Source: a bacterium (lineage in GTDB: Bacteria > Myxococcota_A > Polyangia > Nannocystales > Nannocystaceae). Taken from it: 64,000 nt of DNA. Location of the stretch: contig JANSYI010000012.1 in the NCBI GenBank assembly GCA_024742475.1, positions 124,001-188,000 on the forward strand, in the 5' to 3' direction. A program made the position numbers and the translations under genes. A model generated the notes under the pieces. It worked only from the letters and a program-made list of their open reading frames with translations, had not been told where the DNA came from and ran no database searches. Below, in pieces: positions 36,057 through 45,818 of this stretch; the stretch's first letter is position 1; the number at the start of each line of letters is the position of its first letter.

Positions 36057-37151
36057 ATGGGAAGGGGAATGATGCGGGCCGCCGCGGCGCTCGCACTCAT
36101 CAGCGCGGGATGTGGCGGGTCGTCCACACCCGAACAGGTCGATGGGACCACCGAGACCGACGGTGGTATCGATCTCACCGCCGGCACGTCGTCGAGCAGC
36201 ACCAGCAGCGAGTCTCCGGGCTCCTCCGGCGCTCCGCCTACGACCACCGAGGACCCCGACAATCTCACCAGCGGCTGCGGCGAGGTCACCGTCACCCTCG
36301 AGCCCGTCATCCCCACGATCGTCCTGCTCATCGATCAGTCGGGCAGCATGACCGCCGACTTCAGCGGCCAAGATCGCTGGTCCGCCGTCTACGAGACCCT
36401 GATGGACCCCGACGACGGCGTGGTCGCCCAGCTGCAGTCCCAGGTGCGCTTCGGCGTCACCCTCTACACCAGCGAAGACGGCAACGAAGGCCCCGAGTGC
36501 CCGATGCTCACCTCGGTCGAGGCCGCGCTCGACAACCGCGAGGCCATCGACATAGCCTATGGTCCGGCCAACCCCAACGACGAGACGCCCACCGGCGAGT
36601 CGCTGCAGGCCGTCGCCACCTCGCTCTCCGCGCTCGACTTCGAAGGCCCCAAAGCCATCGTGCTGGCCACCGACGGCGAGCCCGACACCTGCGAGACGCC
36701 CAACCCCCAGGAGGGGCAGCCCGAGGCGCTCGCTGCGGCCGAGTTCGCCTTTGGCGAGGGCATCTCCACCTTCATCATCAGCGTCGGCGACGACGTCGGT
36801 GCCGAGCACCTGCAGGAGATGGCCAACGTCGGCGTCGGCAAGGCGCCCGACGACCCCATGCCCGCGCCGTACTACGAGGCGCTCGACGCCGGTCAGCTCG
36901 TCGACGCCTTCAACGAGATCATCGGCACCTTCATCAGCTGCGAGCTCACCATCGACGGCGAGGTCGACCTCGACCAGGCCTGCGAGGGCACCGTGACCCT
37001 CGATGGCGAGGAGCTCGAGTGCGGCGTCGACTGGGAGGTCCCCGAAGAGACCACCTTGGTCCTGCTCGGGCAGGCCTGCGACACCCTCAAGGACGGCGCC
37101 TCCCACACCGTCGACGCCAGCTGGCCCTGCGGCGCAATCGTGATTCCGTAG
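36057..37151 (+). CDS. VWA-domain lipoprotein (second subfamily)
   Basis: 364 residues. Lipobox ISAGC ends a short signal peptide; ATGs at 36057, 36069 and 36072 are all possible and differ by four or five residues, with GAAGGGG directly before the latter two. A Ser/Thr linker leads to a VWA domain with the MIDAS motif DQSGSM at about 93-98. Further elements are RFGVTLYTSEDGNEGPECP and KAIVLATDGEPDTC. A C-terminal extension after the domain contains paired cysteines (SCELTIDGEVDLDQAC, CGVDWEVP). It differs from the pair at 17216 and 47331 in lacking their CNEGF and DEED blocks. Confidence 0.88.
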   Translation: MGRGMMRAAAALALISAGCGGSSTPEQVDGTTETDGGIDLTAGTSSSSTSSESPGSSGAPPTTTEDPDNLTSGCGEVTVTLEPVIPTIVLLIDQSGSMTADFSGQDRWSAVYETLMDPDDGVVAQLQSQVRFGVTLYTSEDGNEGPECPMLTSVEAALDNREAIDIAYGPANPNDETPTGESLQAVATSLSALDFEGPKAIVLATDGEPDTCETPNPQEGQPEALAAAEFAFGEGISTFIISVGDDVGAEHLQEMANVGVGKAPDDPMPAPYYEALDAGQLVDAFNEIIGTFISCELTIDGEVDLDQACEGTVTLDGEELECGVDWEVPEETTLVLLGQACDTLKDGASHTVDASWPCGAIVIP

Positions 37152-37158
37152 CCTTTAG

Positions 37159-37181
37159 GGGGGCCTTTCGAAAAGGCCCCC
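37159..37181. terminator. Hairpin between convergent genes
   Basis: A 10-bp stem (GGGGGCCTTT pairing with AAAGGCCCCC) around a 3-nt loop, 8 bp after the VWA stop. There is no T-run, so it would be an imperfect intrinsic terminator, but the location between convergent genes fits. The 14-bp word CTTTAGGGGGGCCT is present here (37153-37166) and again at 37252-37265, at the stop of the convergent gene. Confidence 0.5.
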
Positions 37182-37263
37182 GCCGCTTCGGCCGGCGAAG
37201 CCGCCCTGCGCTTCCCCCCAAACGGTCGCCTTTCGGGCTCCAGCGGTTCGTCTTTAGGGGGGC

Positions 37264-38235
37264 CTAGTCTTCGTAGGCGTCGTAATCGCGGGCTCGTGGC
37301 GCCTCTTTGCGCGCCGGGGCTCTTGGCGCGCCGGGCCGCTCGAGCGCGAAGGCGTCCACGGTGACGCCGTCGGCCGTGATGAACGCCAGCTCGAGGCGGG
37401 TCGTGGTGGCGCTGCCGAAGAGCGCGCCGTGGCCCTCGTTGAAGCGGACCACGCTGCCCTCGACGGGCGTGCCGATGTCGTAGACCTTGGGGCTTCCGCT
37501 CAGGCCGTTGACCACGAACACGCCGCCGTCTCGTTCGATGCGCTCGTAGTGGTGGTCGTGTCCGGCGAGCACAACGTCGGCGCCCCACTGAGCGAAGGGC
37601 CACTGCATCACCCTCTGTGAGCCGTGGCGGCCCGAGGAGTACGGCGCGTGGTGCATGTAGACCACCTTCCACGGCGCGTCCGAACCTCCCAGTGTCTCCC
37701 GCAGCCAGGTGCCCTGCACGCTGTCGAACGCGTTGCCATCGGGTTCTGCGAAGTCGGAGTCCACCGCGAAGAAGTGCACCGGACCCCACACGAAGTCGTA
37801 GTAGCGCTCGTTGCCGGGCAGCTCGAAGTACTCGAGGTAGGGCGCCAGATCGGTGGTGCGCCAGTCGTGATTGCCCAGCGCCGGGAAGAATCGGTTGCGG
37901 TCGGCACCGGGGCCGTACTCCCCGCGGTAGGGCGCGATGAAGCTGGCGTAGTGCTTGCCGACGTTCGCGTCGATCGTCTGCGCCGATCCGTTGGGGTAGT
38001 TGTTGTCGCCGAGCGTGATGACCAGATCCGGCGCCGCCGCGCGCACCGTGGTCGCAACGGCGGCCTCGAAGGGTGAGTCGTCACCGAAGTCTCCGATCGC
38101 CACGAACGACACCGCCTCGCCGCGCTCACGGACCTCGATGCGAGCTTCCGGCGGGGGCTCGGCGATCGGTGCCCGGCACGAGGCGAGCACCGCGAGGGCC
38201 AGCGCCGGCACCAGGCGCGTTGCGAATCGACTCAT
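37264..38235 (-). CDS. Metallophosphoesterase lipoprotein
   Basis: 323 residues from the ATG at 38235. Lipobox LASC at residues 17-20, then a calcineurin/purple-acid-phosphatase-like domain: AIGDFGDD, TLGDNNYPNG, ALGNHDW, MHHAPYSSG and GHDHHYERIE. All metal ligands of the family appear present. The enzyme would be anchored in the envelope and could hydrolyse phosphomonoesters or diesters; similar proteins are common in myxobacteria. A basic, proline-rich tail closes the protein. Unlike the membrane phosphoesterase at 34791, it has a lipoprotein signal, so the two are independent family members. Confidence 0.9.
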   Translation of the reverse strand: MSRFATRLVPALALAVLASCRAPIAEPPPEARIEVRERGEAVSFVAIGDFGDDSPFEAAVATTVRAAAPDLVITLGDNNYPNGSAQTIDANVGKHYASFIAPYRGEYGPGADRNRFFPALGNHDWRTTDLAPYLEYFELPGNERYYDFVWGPVHFFAVDSDFAEPDGNAFDSVQGTWLRETLGGSDAPWKVVYMHHAPYSSGRHGSQRVMQWPFAQWGADVVLAGHDHHYERIERDGGVFVVNGLSGSPKVYDIGTPVEGSVVRFNEGHGALFGSATTTRLELAFITADGVTVDAFALERPGAPRAPARKEAPRARDYDAYED

Positions 38236-38259
38236 GGTGCGCAGGGTGCCACGCGAGCG

Positions 38260-38862
38260 CTACTCGGTCGCGCTGTTGGCCGCGGGGCCCTCGACGTCGC
38301 GCTCGCGCTCGAGCTGCTCGAGCCGCATGGGCAACAGCTCGGTCAGCGCCGTGTCGAGGCCGACCCCGAAGTTGAGCAGCGCCCGGCCGAGGATCCAGTG
38401 GTCCTCGCGGGCTGCGGCGGCGCGCGTGCGGTCGGCGTCGTTCTTGCGGGTCTCCAGCTCTGCCATCAGGCGCGCCGTGCCCGAGCGGAGCGCCGCGAGC
38501 TCCCAGACCCGCAGCTCGACGCGCGAAAACGCTGATACGCCGTGCTCGGCCAGGGCCTTCCACGTGGTCAGCTGCGCGCGCGCCAGCAGATAGCCGAGCT
38601 CCTCGAGCTCTTGATCGTCGAGGTCTCGGGCCATGCGGAAGCTGCCCGATCCGTCGGCACCGCGTGCCCGCAGGACGACCACGTGGACGGTCTCGGGGTC
38701 CTCCGCGACCAGCTCGACCAAGCCTTCGTGATGCTTCGAGACCGCTCGGTTTCGCAGCGCGTCGAGCGTCTCGCGCCCCACCAGCTCGTCGGTGTCGGGC
38801 GAGACCACGAGCGCACGCCGGGGTCCGTTGGCGGTCGTGATGGTGCGGTAGACACTGTTCAT
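38260..38862 (-). CDS. Cytosolic protein of unknown function
   Basis: 200 residues from the ATG at 38862; an upstream start at 38901 would add 13 residues. No signal peptide or membrane helix. The first 100 residues look globular (YRTITTANGPRRALVVSPD, then VELVAEDPETVHVVVLRA), and the rest is helical and charged (DDQELEELGYLLARAQLTTW, LRSGTARLMAELETRKNDAD). I do not recognise the family. It lies 24 bp downstream-to-upstream of the phosphoesterase start region on the same strand, so the two may share a transcript. Confidence 0.7.
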   Translation of the reverse strand: MNSVYRTITTANGPRRALVVSPDTDELVGRETLDALRNRAVSKHHEGLVELVAEDPETVHVVVLRARGADGSGSFRMARDLDDQELEELGYLLARAQLTTWKALAEHGVSAFSRVELRVWELAALRSGTARLMAELETRKNDADRTRAAAAREDHWILGRALLNFGVGLDTALTELLPMRLEQLERERDVEGPAANSATE

Positions 38863-38982
38863 CGCGCCCGCACGATACAGCCCGCGGGCCGGTTTGGGCA
38901 CTGCGCGGACGGCGTCCCTGCGGGCTGAGCGCTGAAATCCGAGCCCATGGGCGGGACGGCCCGATGCCTCGGCTCTGCGGGC

Positions 38983-41900
38983 TCAGATGCCGTCGCCGAG
39001 CTCGGCCTCGACGAGCGCCTCGAGCTGCTCCGCCGATTGCGCGCCCGTGACCCGGCGTCCGTTGATGAAGAACGTCGGCGTGACCGTCGCGTCGTTGTCG
39101 GCGCACATCGTCTGCTGCGCTGCGACCGCGGCCGCCGTCTCCTCGGAGGCGTAGTCGGCCTCGAACTTCTTCACGTCCAGCCCCAGGCGCGCCGCGTACC
39201 GCTTGTAGTCGGCGTCGGTGCGCGCCTTGCTTCGCTGATCGCCGAAGAGCGCGTCGTGCATCTCCCAGAACTTGCCCTGGGCTTTCGCGGCTTCGGCTGC
39301 ACGTGCGGCCGGCTCGGCGCCGGGGTGGTACTCGAGCGGGTTGTGGGCGAAGAAGAGCGCCGCGGAGGGGAAGCCCTCCAGCGTCTCGTCGAGGACCTTG
39401 CGTGACCGCGCGCAGAACGGGCAGTCGAAGTCGCCGCACTCGATGATCTCGACCTGGGCAAACGAGCTGGCCCCCTTGCGCGGCAGCCCGTCGGTGCTGA
39501 CGGCGTAGCGCTTCGCGTCGGCCGAGGGCAGGGCGATGGCCGTCCGCGGCTGCACGACCTCGGGCGCAAAGTGGGTGAGCATGTCTTCGTAGAGGCGCTT
39601 GCGGGTGTTGCCGCGACGCTCGACGAACTTCTTGGCGCGCTCGAGCTCCTCTTCGATCACCACGTTGAAGGCCGAGGCGCTCTGCCGGCCACCGAGGTAG
39701 CGCCCGTTGATGAAGAACGCCGGCGTCCCGCGGATGCCGAACTTGGTCGCGGTGTCGAGGTCGCGCTGAAGCCTGCGGTCGACGTCGGCGCTGGCAAGGT
39801 CGGTGGCGTAGCGGACCATGTCGAGCCCGGCCTCTCGAGCCGCCGACTCGATCATGTCGGCGTCGAGCCGGTTGCCACGCTCGAAGAGCGCGTCGTGCAT
39901 CGCCCAGAACTCGTCCTGCTCGGCCGCGGCCAACGCAGCCTTGGCAGCCGGCCGTGCCCACGTGTGCACGTCCTCGAGCGGAAGGTGTCGAAAGACCAGC
40001 CGCACGTCGTCGCCGTGCTGGGCGAGCACCTCGTCGATGGCGCTGGTGACCGCGCGGCAGTGCTGGCACTCGAAGTCCCCGAACATCACGATCGTGACCA
40101 GGGCGTCCTTGCGTCCGCGAATCTGCGGCGCGTCGCCCAGCCCGACCGCGTAGTTGACGTCGGGTTGCGGGCTGTCGCTGTCGGGATCGTCCACCCGGTG
40201 CGGCCACAGGTCGTCCACGTAGGGCACGGCCTTGGGCTCGGCCCCCGAGGGCTCGTCGGGATCACGGGCCTGGGCGGGGTCTTCATCCGGCTTGGGTCCG
40301 GGGGCGGGGTGCTTGGCGTCGCAGGCCGCCAGCCCCTGAAACGACTCGGTCTCGAGGTAGCAGTCCAGCCGCGCGGTCGTGGTGACCTGCGGGTCGTCGC
40401 AGTGCTCCTGCACCGTCCGCTCGATCTCCCACGCGACCTCGAGCGACGCGCCATTCTCCTCGAGGGACTTGCGGCTCAGCGCGAGCACGTGCTTCGACAG
40501 GGCGGCGCATCGCGAGGCCCGGCTCGCGCGGGCGAGCTCGGTGCTCATCGTCTCGCCCACCATGTCGCTGGCCTTGGCGAGCAGCCCCTCGAGGCCGACG
40601 TCGTCCTCGGTGTGCAGGCTCTGGCGCATCACGAACGTCCGGCCCTTGCGTTCGGTTCGCATCGTCGAGGTCTGCAGCAGGTCGATCAGGGGCTGCACCT
40701 CTTCGAGCTCCTCGGCGTCGCGGGGGCGAAGCAGCGGGCGCACGGCCTGGGCTATCGCTTCGATGTCCGCGAACGCGGCCGCGTGGTTGCCCTTGCGCAT
40801 CGCCTTGGCGATGGAGTCGTGCCGGGGGCTGTCGAGGAATGGCGCGTCCGGACCGTTGATGATGCTCGCCGCGTCGAGCGGGCCGACGAGCAGCCACATC
40901 AGGTCGTCGTGCACGAAGAGCTGGAAGTCGGGCCGCTCGGAGTCCGCGTCGCCGGGCATGGTGTAGACCGGCACGTCGCCGACCTGTCGCTGCGACACCG
41001 CGACCCCTTCGATCTCGGTGAAGCTCTTCTCGTAGACCCGCGCGAGGGTCTCGCTGGCCTTCTTGCCGTCGAGCACGCCGACCCACAGGGCGACCTGCAG
41101 GTCTTGGGGGCGGTCGCGGTCCGGCGGCAGCGCGTTCAAGGAGACGCCGAACCCGCCCGAGAGGTTCTGCGTCACGTCGGCGCGCAGGTCGACGCCGAGC
41201 TCGCTCGACACGCCCTTCTCGATGACCGACAAACTCTGGCCCAACGCCGTCGCTGCGCCTCCGAGCGCGCGGTCGAGCGCGGGCCCGTTGAGCTGCACGT
41301 CGTACGCGGCGAGGACGGGGCCGGCGATTTTGGACAGGGCCTTGCCGTCGCGTTTGGCGTCGTCGAGCACCTCGAGGTGCCGGCTGCCCTCGCGCACGAC
41401 CACCTCGTAGGTCACGTGGATCGCGTCGCGCTCGTGGCTGAGCGCCATGGCGAAGCCGTCGAGGTCGGCGAGCGCGAGCCGAGCGACGAGGAAGCTGGCC
41501 CCCGAGGGCAGCGCGTTGCGCAGCGCAGCGCCGTCGACGTAGGCCAGCGCGAGGCTGTCTCCGGCGGGCGGAAGCAGGGCCCCGAAAGCCTCGGTCTTGG
41601 CGAGCGAGTCGTCGGCGCGAAGGCTGGCCAACGCTTCGGCGTGTGTCTCGACGTCCTCGCTCCAGCCCGGACGCGGCGCGAACACCAGCACGCTCCGCTC
41701 GCCTCGGTGCAGCACGGCCACGCCGCGCTCGTCCCACCAGTGCCCGTCGAGCTCGCCGAACGTCTTGTCGGACCACAGCTTGGACTCGGGGCTGGTGCCG
41801 AGCAGCCGCGGCAGCTGCTCGGCCAGCGCGGTCAGGAACGTCTCGCGATCGGTGACCCCGAGCGAGACCGCAAACGTCGGCGCCTTGGCGTCGAGCAGCG

Positions 41901-43182
41901 CGATGCCGACGGGCGCCGAGGCGTCGATGCCCTTGGCCGCCCATGCCTGAGCATCGAACGTGTCGAAGCCGAGGGCCTCGGTGCGCAGCGCCTTCCAGTG
42001 CGCGTCGTCTTCGGCGCTCGAGAGCAGCGCGACGGTCTCGTCGACGGACTCGATGGCGATGAACGCGACCGTCGAAGAGGGCAGCTCGCTCGCGACTTCG
42101 TCGGCAAAGGCGACGCCGCGCGCCGCGATGAGCGTGTAGACGAGGTAGGCCAGCCCAGCCACGGCACCCACGCCCAGGGCGGAGAGCCCGGTGAGCATGA
42201 ACAGTCGACCCCACCGTCGCTTCGGGGCGGCGGCAGGTCGGGGTCCCGTGGCCGGCCGCGACTTGGCGTCGGCTCCGGACTTGATGACGGCATTGGCGAC
42301 CGGGGCGCGAAAGACCTCCTTCTTTGCGCTGGGCTTCGCGTTGGACGTGCTCGGCGCGGGCTCGGCGGTGGTCGGGACGGACTCTGGCGCGGGGGCGGGC
42401 GCCGCGGGGGGTTCTTGCAGCGTCGCGTCGGTCGAGACCGCGCTGGGCGGCTCGGTGCCGGCGGGCACGGTGCGCGAGGCGGCGGGCGTCGACGTGCTGC
42501 CTGCCGGTCCCGGCAGCGTCGGGCCCGAGACGGCTTTGACCACGGTGGGCTCGTGAGGCTCGGGAGCCGGCTCTGGCGTGGCGGGGACGGTGCTCGAAGC
42601 GCCGCTGTGGGTGCCGGGTGCGGTCGGGGACGAGCTCGGCGCGTGCGGCCCGCTGAGGGTCGAGTTGGACGGCTTCACCTTGGGCGCGACGTGGGTCGAC
42701 TCGGCCACGGGCGCGGGCGTGCCCAGCGAGACCGGCGAAGGCGGTGTCCACCCCGGCGGCGGCGCGACGGGCCCGGGGTTGGGGCTGCCGACGATCGTGT
42801 CGTGGCTGGGCGCGTCGGTCTTGACCTTGGTGCGACCGACCGCGGTCTGCCCGGGGCGGACCTCCTCGTGCGCGCCGTCGATCTCGATCAGTTGCAGCTG
42901 GGTGTTGCCGCAGTAGAACGACTGGCCCTCGAAGAGGGCGAACTGGGGCAGCTTCTCACCGTCGCGCCAGGTGCCGTTGCTGCTGCCGAGGTCGCGGACG
43001 ATGACGTGCCCCGAGGAGACGTCGATCTCCGCGTGCACGGCCGAGGACTCGAGGTCACCCAAGACGATGTCGCCCGACTCGCGGCCGACGATGTTCTGCG
43101 CCTTGGTGAGCGTGACGCGGTACGGCGCCCGCTCGGGCGTCGAGACTTCGAAGATGAGCTTGGGGGTCGGAGTCAGCGCCAC
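38983..43182 (-). CDS. FHA-transmembrane-double DsbA fusion protein
   Basis: 1399 residues from the GTG at 43182, which has GGGA 8-11 nt upstream. Residues about 5-95 form a cytosolic FHA domain (NIVGRESGDIVLGD, SSAVHAEID, DLGSSNGTWRDGE). A Pro/Ala/Thr linker runs to about 320, followed by one transmembrane helix (LFMLTGLSALGVGAVAGLAY, about 330-352). A periplasmic region of about 600 residues of unknown type follows. Residues about 1015-1210 and 1230-1395 are two thioredoxin-fold DsbA-like domains with active sites CQHC (1039-1042) and CPFC (1254-1257) and cis-proline regions RGTPAFFING and TPTFFINGR. The protein could connect a phosphothreonine signal inside the cell with thiol chemistry outside. 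Confidence 0.92.
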   Translation of the reverse strand: MALTPTPKLIFEVSTPERAPYRVTLTKAQNIVGRESGDIVLGDLESSAVHAEIDVSSGHVIVRDLGSSNGTWRDGEKLPQFALFEGQSFYCGNTQLQLIEIDGAHEEVRPGQTAVGRTKVKTDAPSHDTIVGSPNPGPVAPPPGWTPPSPVSLGTPAPVAESTHVAPKVKPSNSTLSGPHAPSSSPTAPGTHSGASSTVPATPEPAPEPHEPTVVKAVSGPTLPGPAGSTSTPAASRTVPAGTEPPSAVSTDATLQEPPAAPAPAPESVPTTAEPAPSTSNAKPSAKKEVFRAPVANAVIKSGADAKSRPATGPRPAAAPKRRWGRLFMLTGLSALGVGAVAGLAYLVYTLIAARGVAFADEVASELPSSTVAFIAIESVDETVALLSSAEDDAHWKALRTEALGFDTFDAQAWAAKGIDASAPVGIALLDAKAPTFAVSLGVTDRETFLTALAEQLPRLLGTSPESKLWSDKTFGELDGHWWDERGVAVLHRGERSVLVFAPRPGWSEDVETHAEALASLRADDSLAKTEAFGALLPPAGDSLALAYVDGAALRNALPSGASFLVARLALADLDGFAMALSHERDAIHVTYEVVVREGSRHLEVLDDAKRDGKALSKIAGPVLAAYDVQLNGPALDRALGGAATALGQSLSVIEKGVSSELGVDLRADVTQNLSGGFGVSLNALPPDRDRPQDLQVALWVGVLDGKKASETLARVYEKSFTEIEGVAVSQRQVGDVPVYTMPGDADSERPDFQLFVHDDLMWLLVGPLDAASIINGPDAPFLDSPRHDSIAKAMRKGNHAAAFADIEAIAQAVRPLLRPRDAEELEEVQPLIDLLQTSTMRTERKGRTFVMRQSLHTEDDVGLEGLLAKASDMVGETMSTELARASRASRCAALSKHVLALSRKSLEENGASLEVAWEIERTVQEHCDDPQVTTTARLDCYLETESFQGLAACDAKHPAPGPKPDEDPAQARDPDEPSGAEPKAVPYVDDLWPHRVDDPDSDSPQPDVNYAVGLGDAPQIRGRKDALVTIVMFGDFECQHCRAVTSAIDEVLAQHGDDVRLVFRHLPLEDVHTWARPAAKAALAAAEQDEFWAMHDALFERGNRLDADMIESAAREAGLDMVRYATDLASADVDRRLQRDLDTATKFGIRGTPAFFINGRYLGGRQSASAFNVVIEEELERAKKFVERRGNTRKRLYEDMLTHFAPEVVQPRTAIALPSADAKRYAVSTDGLPRKGASSFAQVEIIECGDFDCPFCARSRKVLDETLEGFPSAALFFAHNPLEYHPGAEPAARAAEAAKAQGKFWEMHDALFGDQRSKARTDADYKRYAARLGLDVKKFEADYASEETAAAVAAQQTMCADNDATVTPTFFINGRRVTGAQSAEQLEALVEAELGDGI

Positions 43183-43391
43183 GTTGAGTTCCCTTCGGCA
43201 CAGGGCGCGGAGTGAGGCCCGCGTGCGGCCGTTTGGGGGCCTTGCGAGTATCCCCAGGGCCACCGCGGCGCGCAACCGAGAGCCCCGCAGCCATACGCAC
43301 GAGGCGGCGGCGGCGGTCTGTCCAGCACGCCCTGGGGGGCAACGGTCTGACGTGCCGACCCATTCCCAGCGTCTGCTACGGTCCCGATTCG

Positions 43392-45809
43392 ATGCACCCC
43401 TTGCCGATCGACGCGCTACAGCAGCGGTTTGTTTCCGCCTGCCGCCCCGGCGCGCGGCTGGTCGTCTCCGCGCCAACGGGATCGGGCAAGTCGACGCGGC
43501 TGCCGTGGTGGATGGCCGACGCGCTGGGGGGACGGGTGCTCGTCGTGGAGCCGCGACGCGTCGCCGCGCGGGCGCTCGCCACCCATGGAGCCAAGATTCG
43601 CGGCGAGTCGGTGGGGGCGCGGGTGGGCTACCGCGTCCGCTTCGACGCGGCGGAGTCGGACGACACGCAGATCTTGTTCGTCACGCCGGGCATGGCGCTG
43701 GCGCTGCTCTCGGGCGAGGCGCCGGGCTTCGCGGGGGTGCTGGTCGACGAGTTTCACGAGCGCGGGTGGGAGACCGACCTGGTCACGGCGCTGGTGCGCA
43801 GCGGTCGGCTGGGGCCCGACGCGGCGCTGGTTGTCTGCTCGGCGACGCTGGCCCGCGACGCGCTGTGCGAGGCGCTCGGCGCAGCGGCGCTGTCGGGAGA
43901 GGGGCGCGCCTTCGACGTCTCGCTGCGATGGAGCGGGGATGGGGGGCCCTCGCTCGAGGGGTTGCCCGATCGGGTTCGCGCCGCGGTGCACGAAGCCCTG
44001 AAGGATGACGACGGCGACGTGCTCGTGTTCCTGCCGGGCAAGCGCGAGATCTCCGGGTGCGCGGCCGCGCTGTCGGATCTGCGCGAGGCTGACGTGGTGC
44101 CGCTGCACGGAGGGCTCTCGTCGGCGCAGATGCAGCGCGTGCTCGGACCCAGCCCGCGCCGGCGCGTGTTCTTGGCGACGAACGTCGCCGAGACCTCGCT
44201 GACGATCCCCTCGGTCACCGCGGTGATCGACAGCGGTTTGGAGCGGCGGCACGTGCATCGTGGCGGCAAGGTCGTGCTGGCGGTCGTGCCGATCTCCCTC
44301 GCTTCGGCGGAGCAGCGGCGGGGCAGGGCGGGGCGCGTCCGGGCGGGCACGTGCACGCGCCTGTGGTCCGAAGCGTTCGTCCTCAGCGAGAACACGCCAC
44401 CGCAGATCGAGCGCATCGATCTCGACGACGTGCTGCTGCGGGCGGGCATGTGCGGCGTGCCCCCGGCGGAGGCGCCGGCGCTGCCGTGGGTCACGAGCCC
44501 GCCGCGCTTCGCCGTGGACGCGGCGCTGTCTCGGCTCGTGGCCAGCGGGGCGGTGGGAGTCGACGGCGGGTTGACCTCGAGCGGACGGGTGCAAGCCAAG
44601 CTCCCGGTGTCGTGGGCCGCGGCGCGGGTGCTCACCGACCCGCCGGCGGAGCTCGCCTCGGCGCTGTGCGACGTGGTGGCGGTGATGGAGGTCGGCCGCG
44701 ACCTGCTCGATGGGCGCTGCTCGGAGGCGCAGGCGGCGGATCGTGCAGACCTCTTTCACGGGGCGAAGGACGAGGTCGAGGTGGCGCTTCGGTGCCTGCG
44801 TGAGGGCGACGCTCGTCGGCACGGGCTGCGTGGGCGCACGCTCGAGGAGTGCCGCCGGCTGTCGCGTTCGCTGGCGCGGGCGATCGGCGCGAAGGGGGAT
44901 CGGGCCGCCGATCCGCGCGCGCTGGCGCGCTGCATCGCGGCCGCCGTGCCCGAGCTGGTCTTCGTCCGACGGCCGCGTGCGGACAAGTCCAAGGGCAAGC
45001 CGTCGCGCGGGGGCGAGCCGTGGGGCAACGGGGAGGTCGAGATCTTCGTGCAGCCCTACGCGGTGCCCTCGGTCGAGGCGCAGCCGCCGGGCCCCGCTGC
45101 CGGGGTCGTGCTCGAGCGCGAGTGGCTCGGGGTCGGGCACAGGGCGCGCGGGGTGGGGCGGCTGCTGATGCGGCTCGAGATCGCCGACCTGGCCTCGCTG
45201 GGTTTGGGTGAGGCGAGCGCGGGGGAGATTCGGGTGGTGCGTCGGCGCGTGGTCGCGGAGGTCACGCGGAGCTTGGCGGGCGTCGAGCTCTCGCGCGAGG
45301 TCGAGCCGCTCGAAGGCGAGGCGCTGGCCGACGCGCTGGTCACGTTGGTGCTTCGCGGCACGCTGATGAAGGGCCTCGCCCCGGCGCTGCTCGACGCGCT
45401 GCATGCCTGGTCGGTGCTCGCGGCGTGGGGGCGCCGCGAGGGCACGGCGCTGCCCGACCCTCCGCCCGACGCGGCGACGTACCTGCGGGCGCGCCTGCAG
45501 ACGCTGGGCGTCGAAGGCCTCGAAGACCTGTCGCTGCTCGAGCCCGATGACGTGCTGCCCGCAGTGACGCCGATGGCGGTCGAGGCCGGGATGGATCCAC
45601 GCCTGGCGACTGCGCTGCCCGAAGACCTCCCGCGCACGCTCGAGCTGCCCGGTGGGCGCTACGCGTGCACGGTGGACGTCTCGACCCGAACCGTCGAGCT
45701 GGCGCCGCTGGGCAAGACGAAGAAGGAGCCCGCCGTCGGCTTGCTGCCGCGCTTTCGCGGGTTCTCGGTGGTGTTCGTCAAAGCGAGCCGCCGGCTGCGG
45801 CTGCGCTGA
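43392..45809 (+). CDS. hrpB: ATP-dependent RNA helicase, HrpB type
   Basis: 805 residues, the usual length for HrpB. Walker A SAPTGSGKST lies near 26-35, the DExH box as DEFHERG near 119, SAT in CSATLARD, and helicase motifs V-VI in TNVAETSLTIPSV and QRRGRAGR. The C-terminal HrpB-specific domain is present with the LPRFRGFSVVFV-type end (here LLPRFRGFSVV). HrpB proteins are DEAH-box-like helicases of uncertain substrate in bacteria. The ATG at 43392 directly precedes conserved LPIDALQQRF. The 209-bp gap to the divergent FHA-DsbA gene holds both promoters. Confidence 0.93.
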   Translation: MHPLPIDALQQRFVSACRPGARLVVSAPTGSGKSTRLPWWMADALGGRVLVVEPRRVAARALATHGAKIRGESVGARVGYRVRFDAAESDDTQILFVTPGMALALLSGEAPGFAGVLVDEFHERGWETDLVTALVRSGRLGPDAALVVCSATLARDALCEALGAAALSGEGRAFDVSLRWSGDGGPSLEGLPDRVRAAVHEALKDDDGDVLVFLPGKREISGCAAALSDLREADVVPLHGGLSSAQMQRVLGPSPRRRVFLATNVAETSLTIPSVTAVIDSGLERRHVHRGGKVVLAVVPISLASAEQRRGRAGRVRAGTCTRLWSEAFVLSENTPPQIERIDLDDVLLRAGMCGVPPAEAPALPWVTSPPRFAVDAALSRLVASGAVGVDGGLTSSGRVQAKLPVSWAAARVLTDPPAELASALCDVVAVMEVGRDLLDGRCSEAQAADRADLFHGAKDEVEVALRCLREGDARRHGLRGRTLEECRRLSRSLARAIGAKGDRAADPRALARCIAAAVPELVFVRRPRADKSKGKPSRGGEPWGNGEVEIFVQPYAVPSVEAQPPGPAAGVVLEREWLGVGHRARGVGRLLMRLEIADLASLGLGEASAGEIRVVRRRVVAEVTRSLAGVELSREVEPLEGEALADALVTLVLRGTLMKGLAPALLDALHAWSVLAAWGRREGTALPDPPPDAATYLRARLQTLGVEGLEDLSLLEPDDVLPAVTPMAVEAGMDPRLATALPEDLPRTLELPGGRYACTVDVSTRTVELAPLGKTKKEPAVGLLPRFRGFSVVFVKASRRLRLR

Positions 45810-45818
45810 TGGTGGCGG

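Noticed and set aside
39571..43215. Plus-strand open frame of 1214 codons opposite the FHA-DsbA gene
   Set aside because: It is a shadow produced by high GC at third positions of the minus-strand gene. Its translation is rich in Arg, Gly and Val with no motif, while the other strand carries FHA and DsbA domains.
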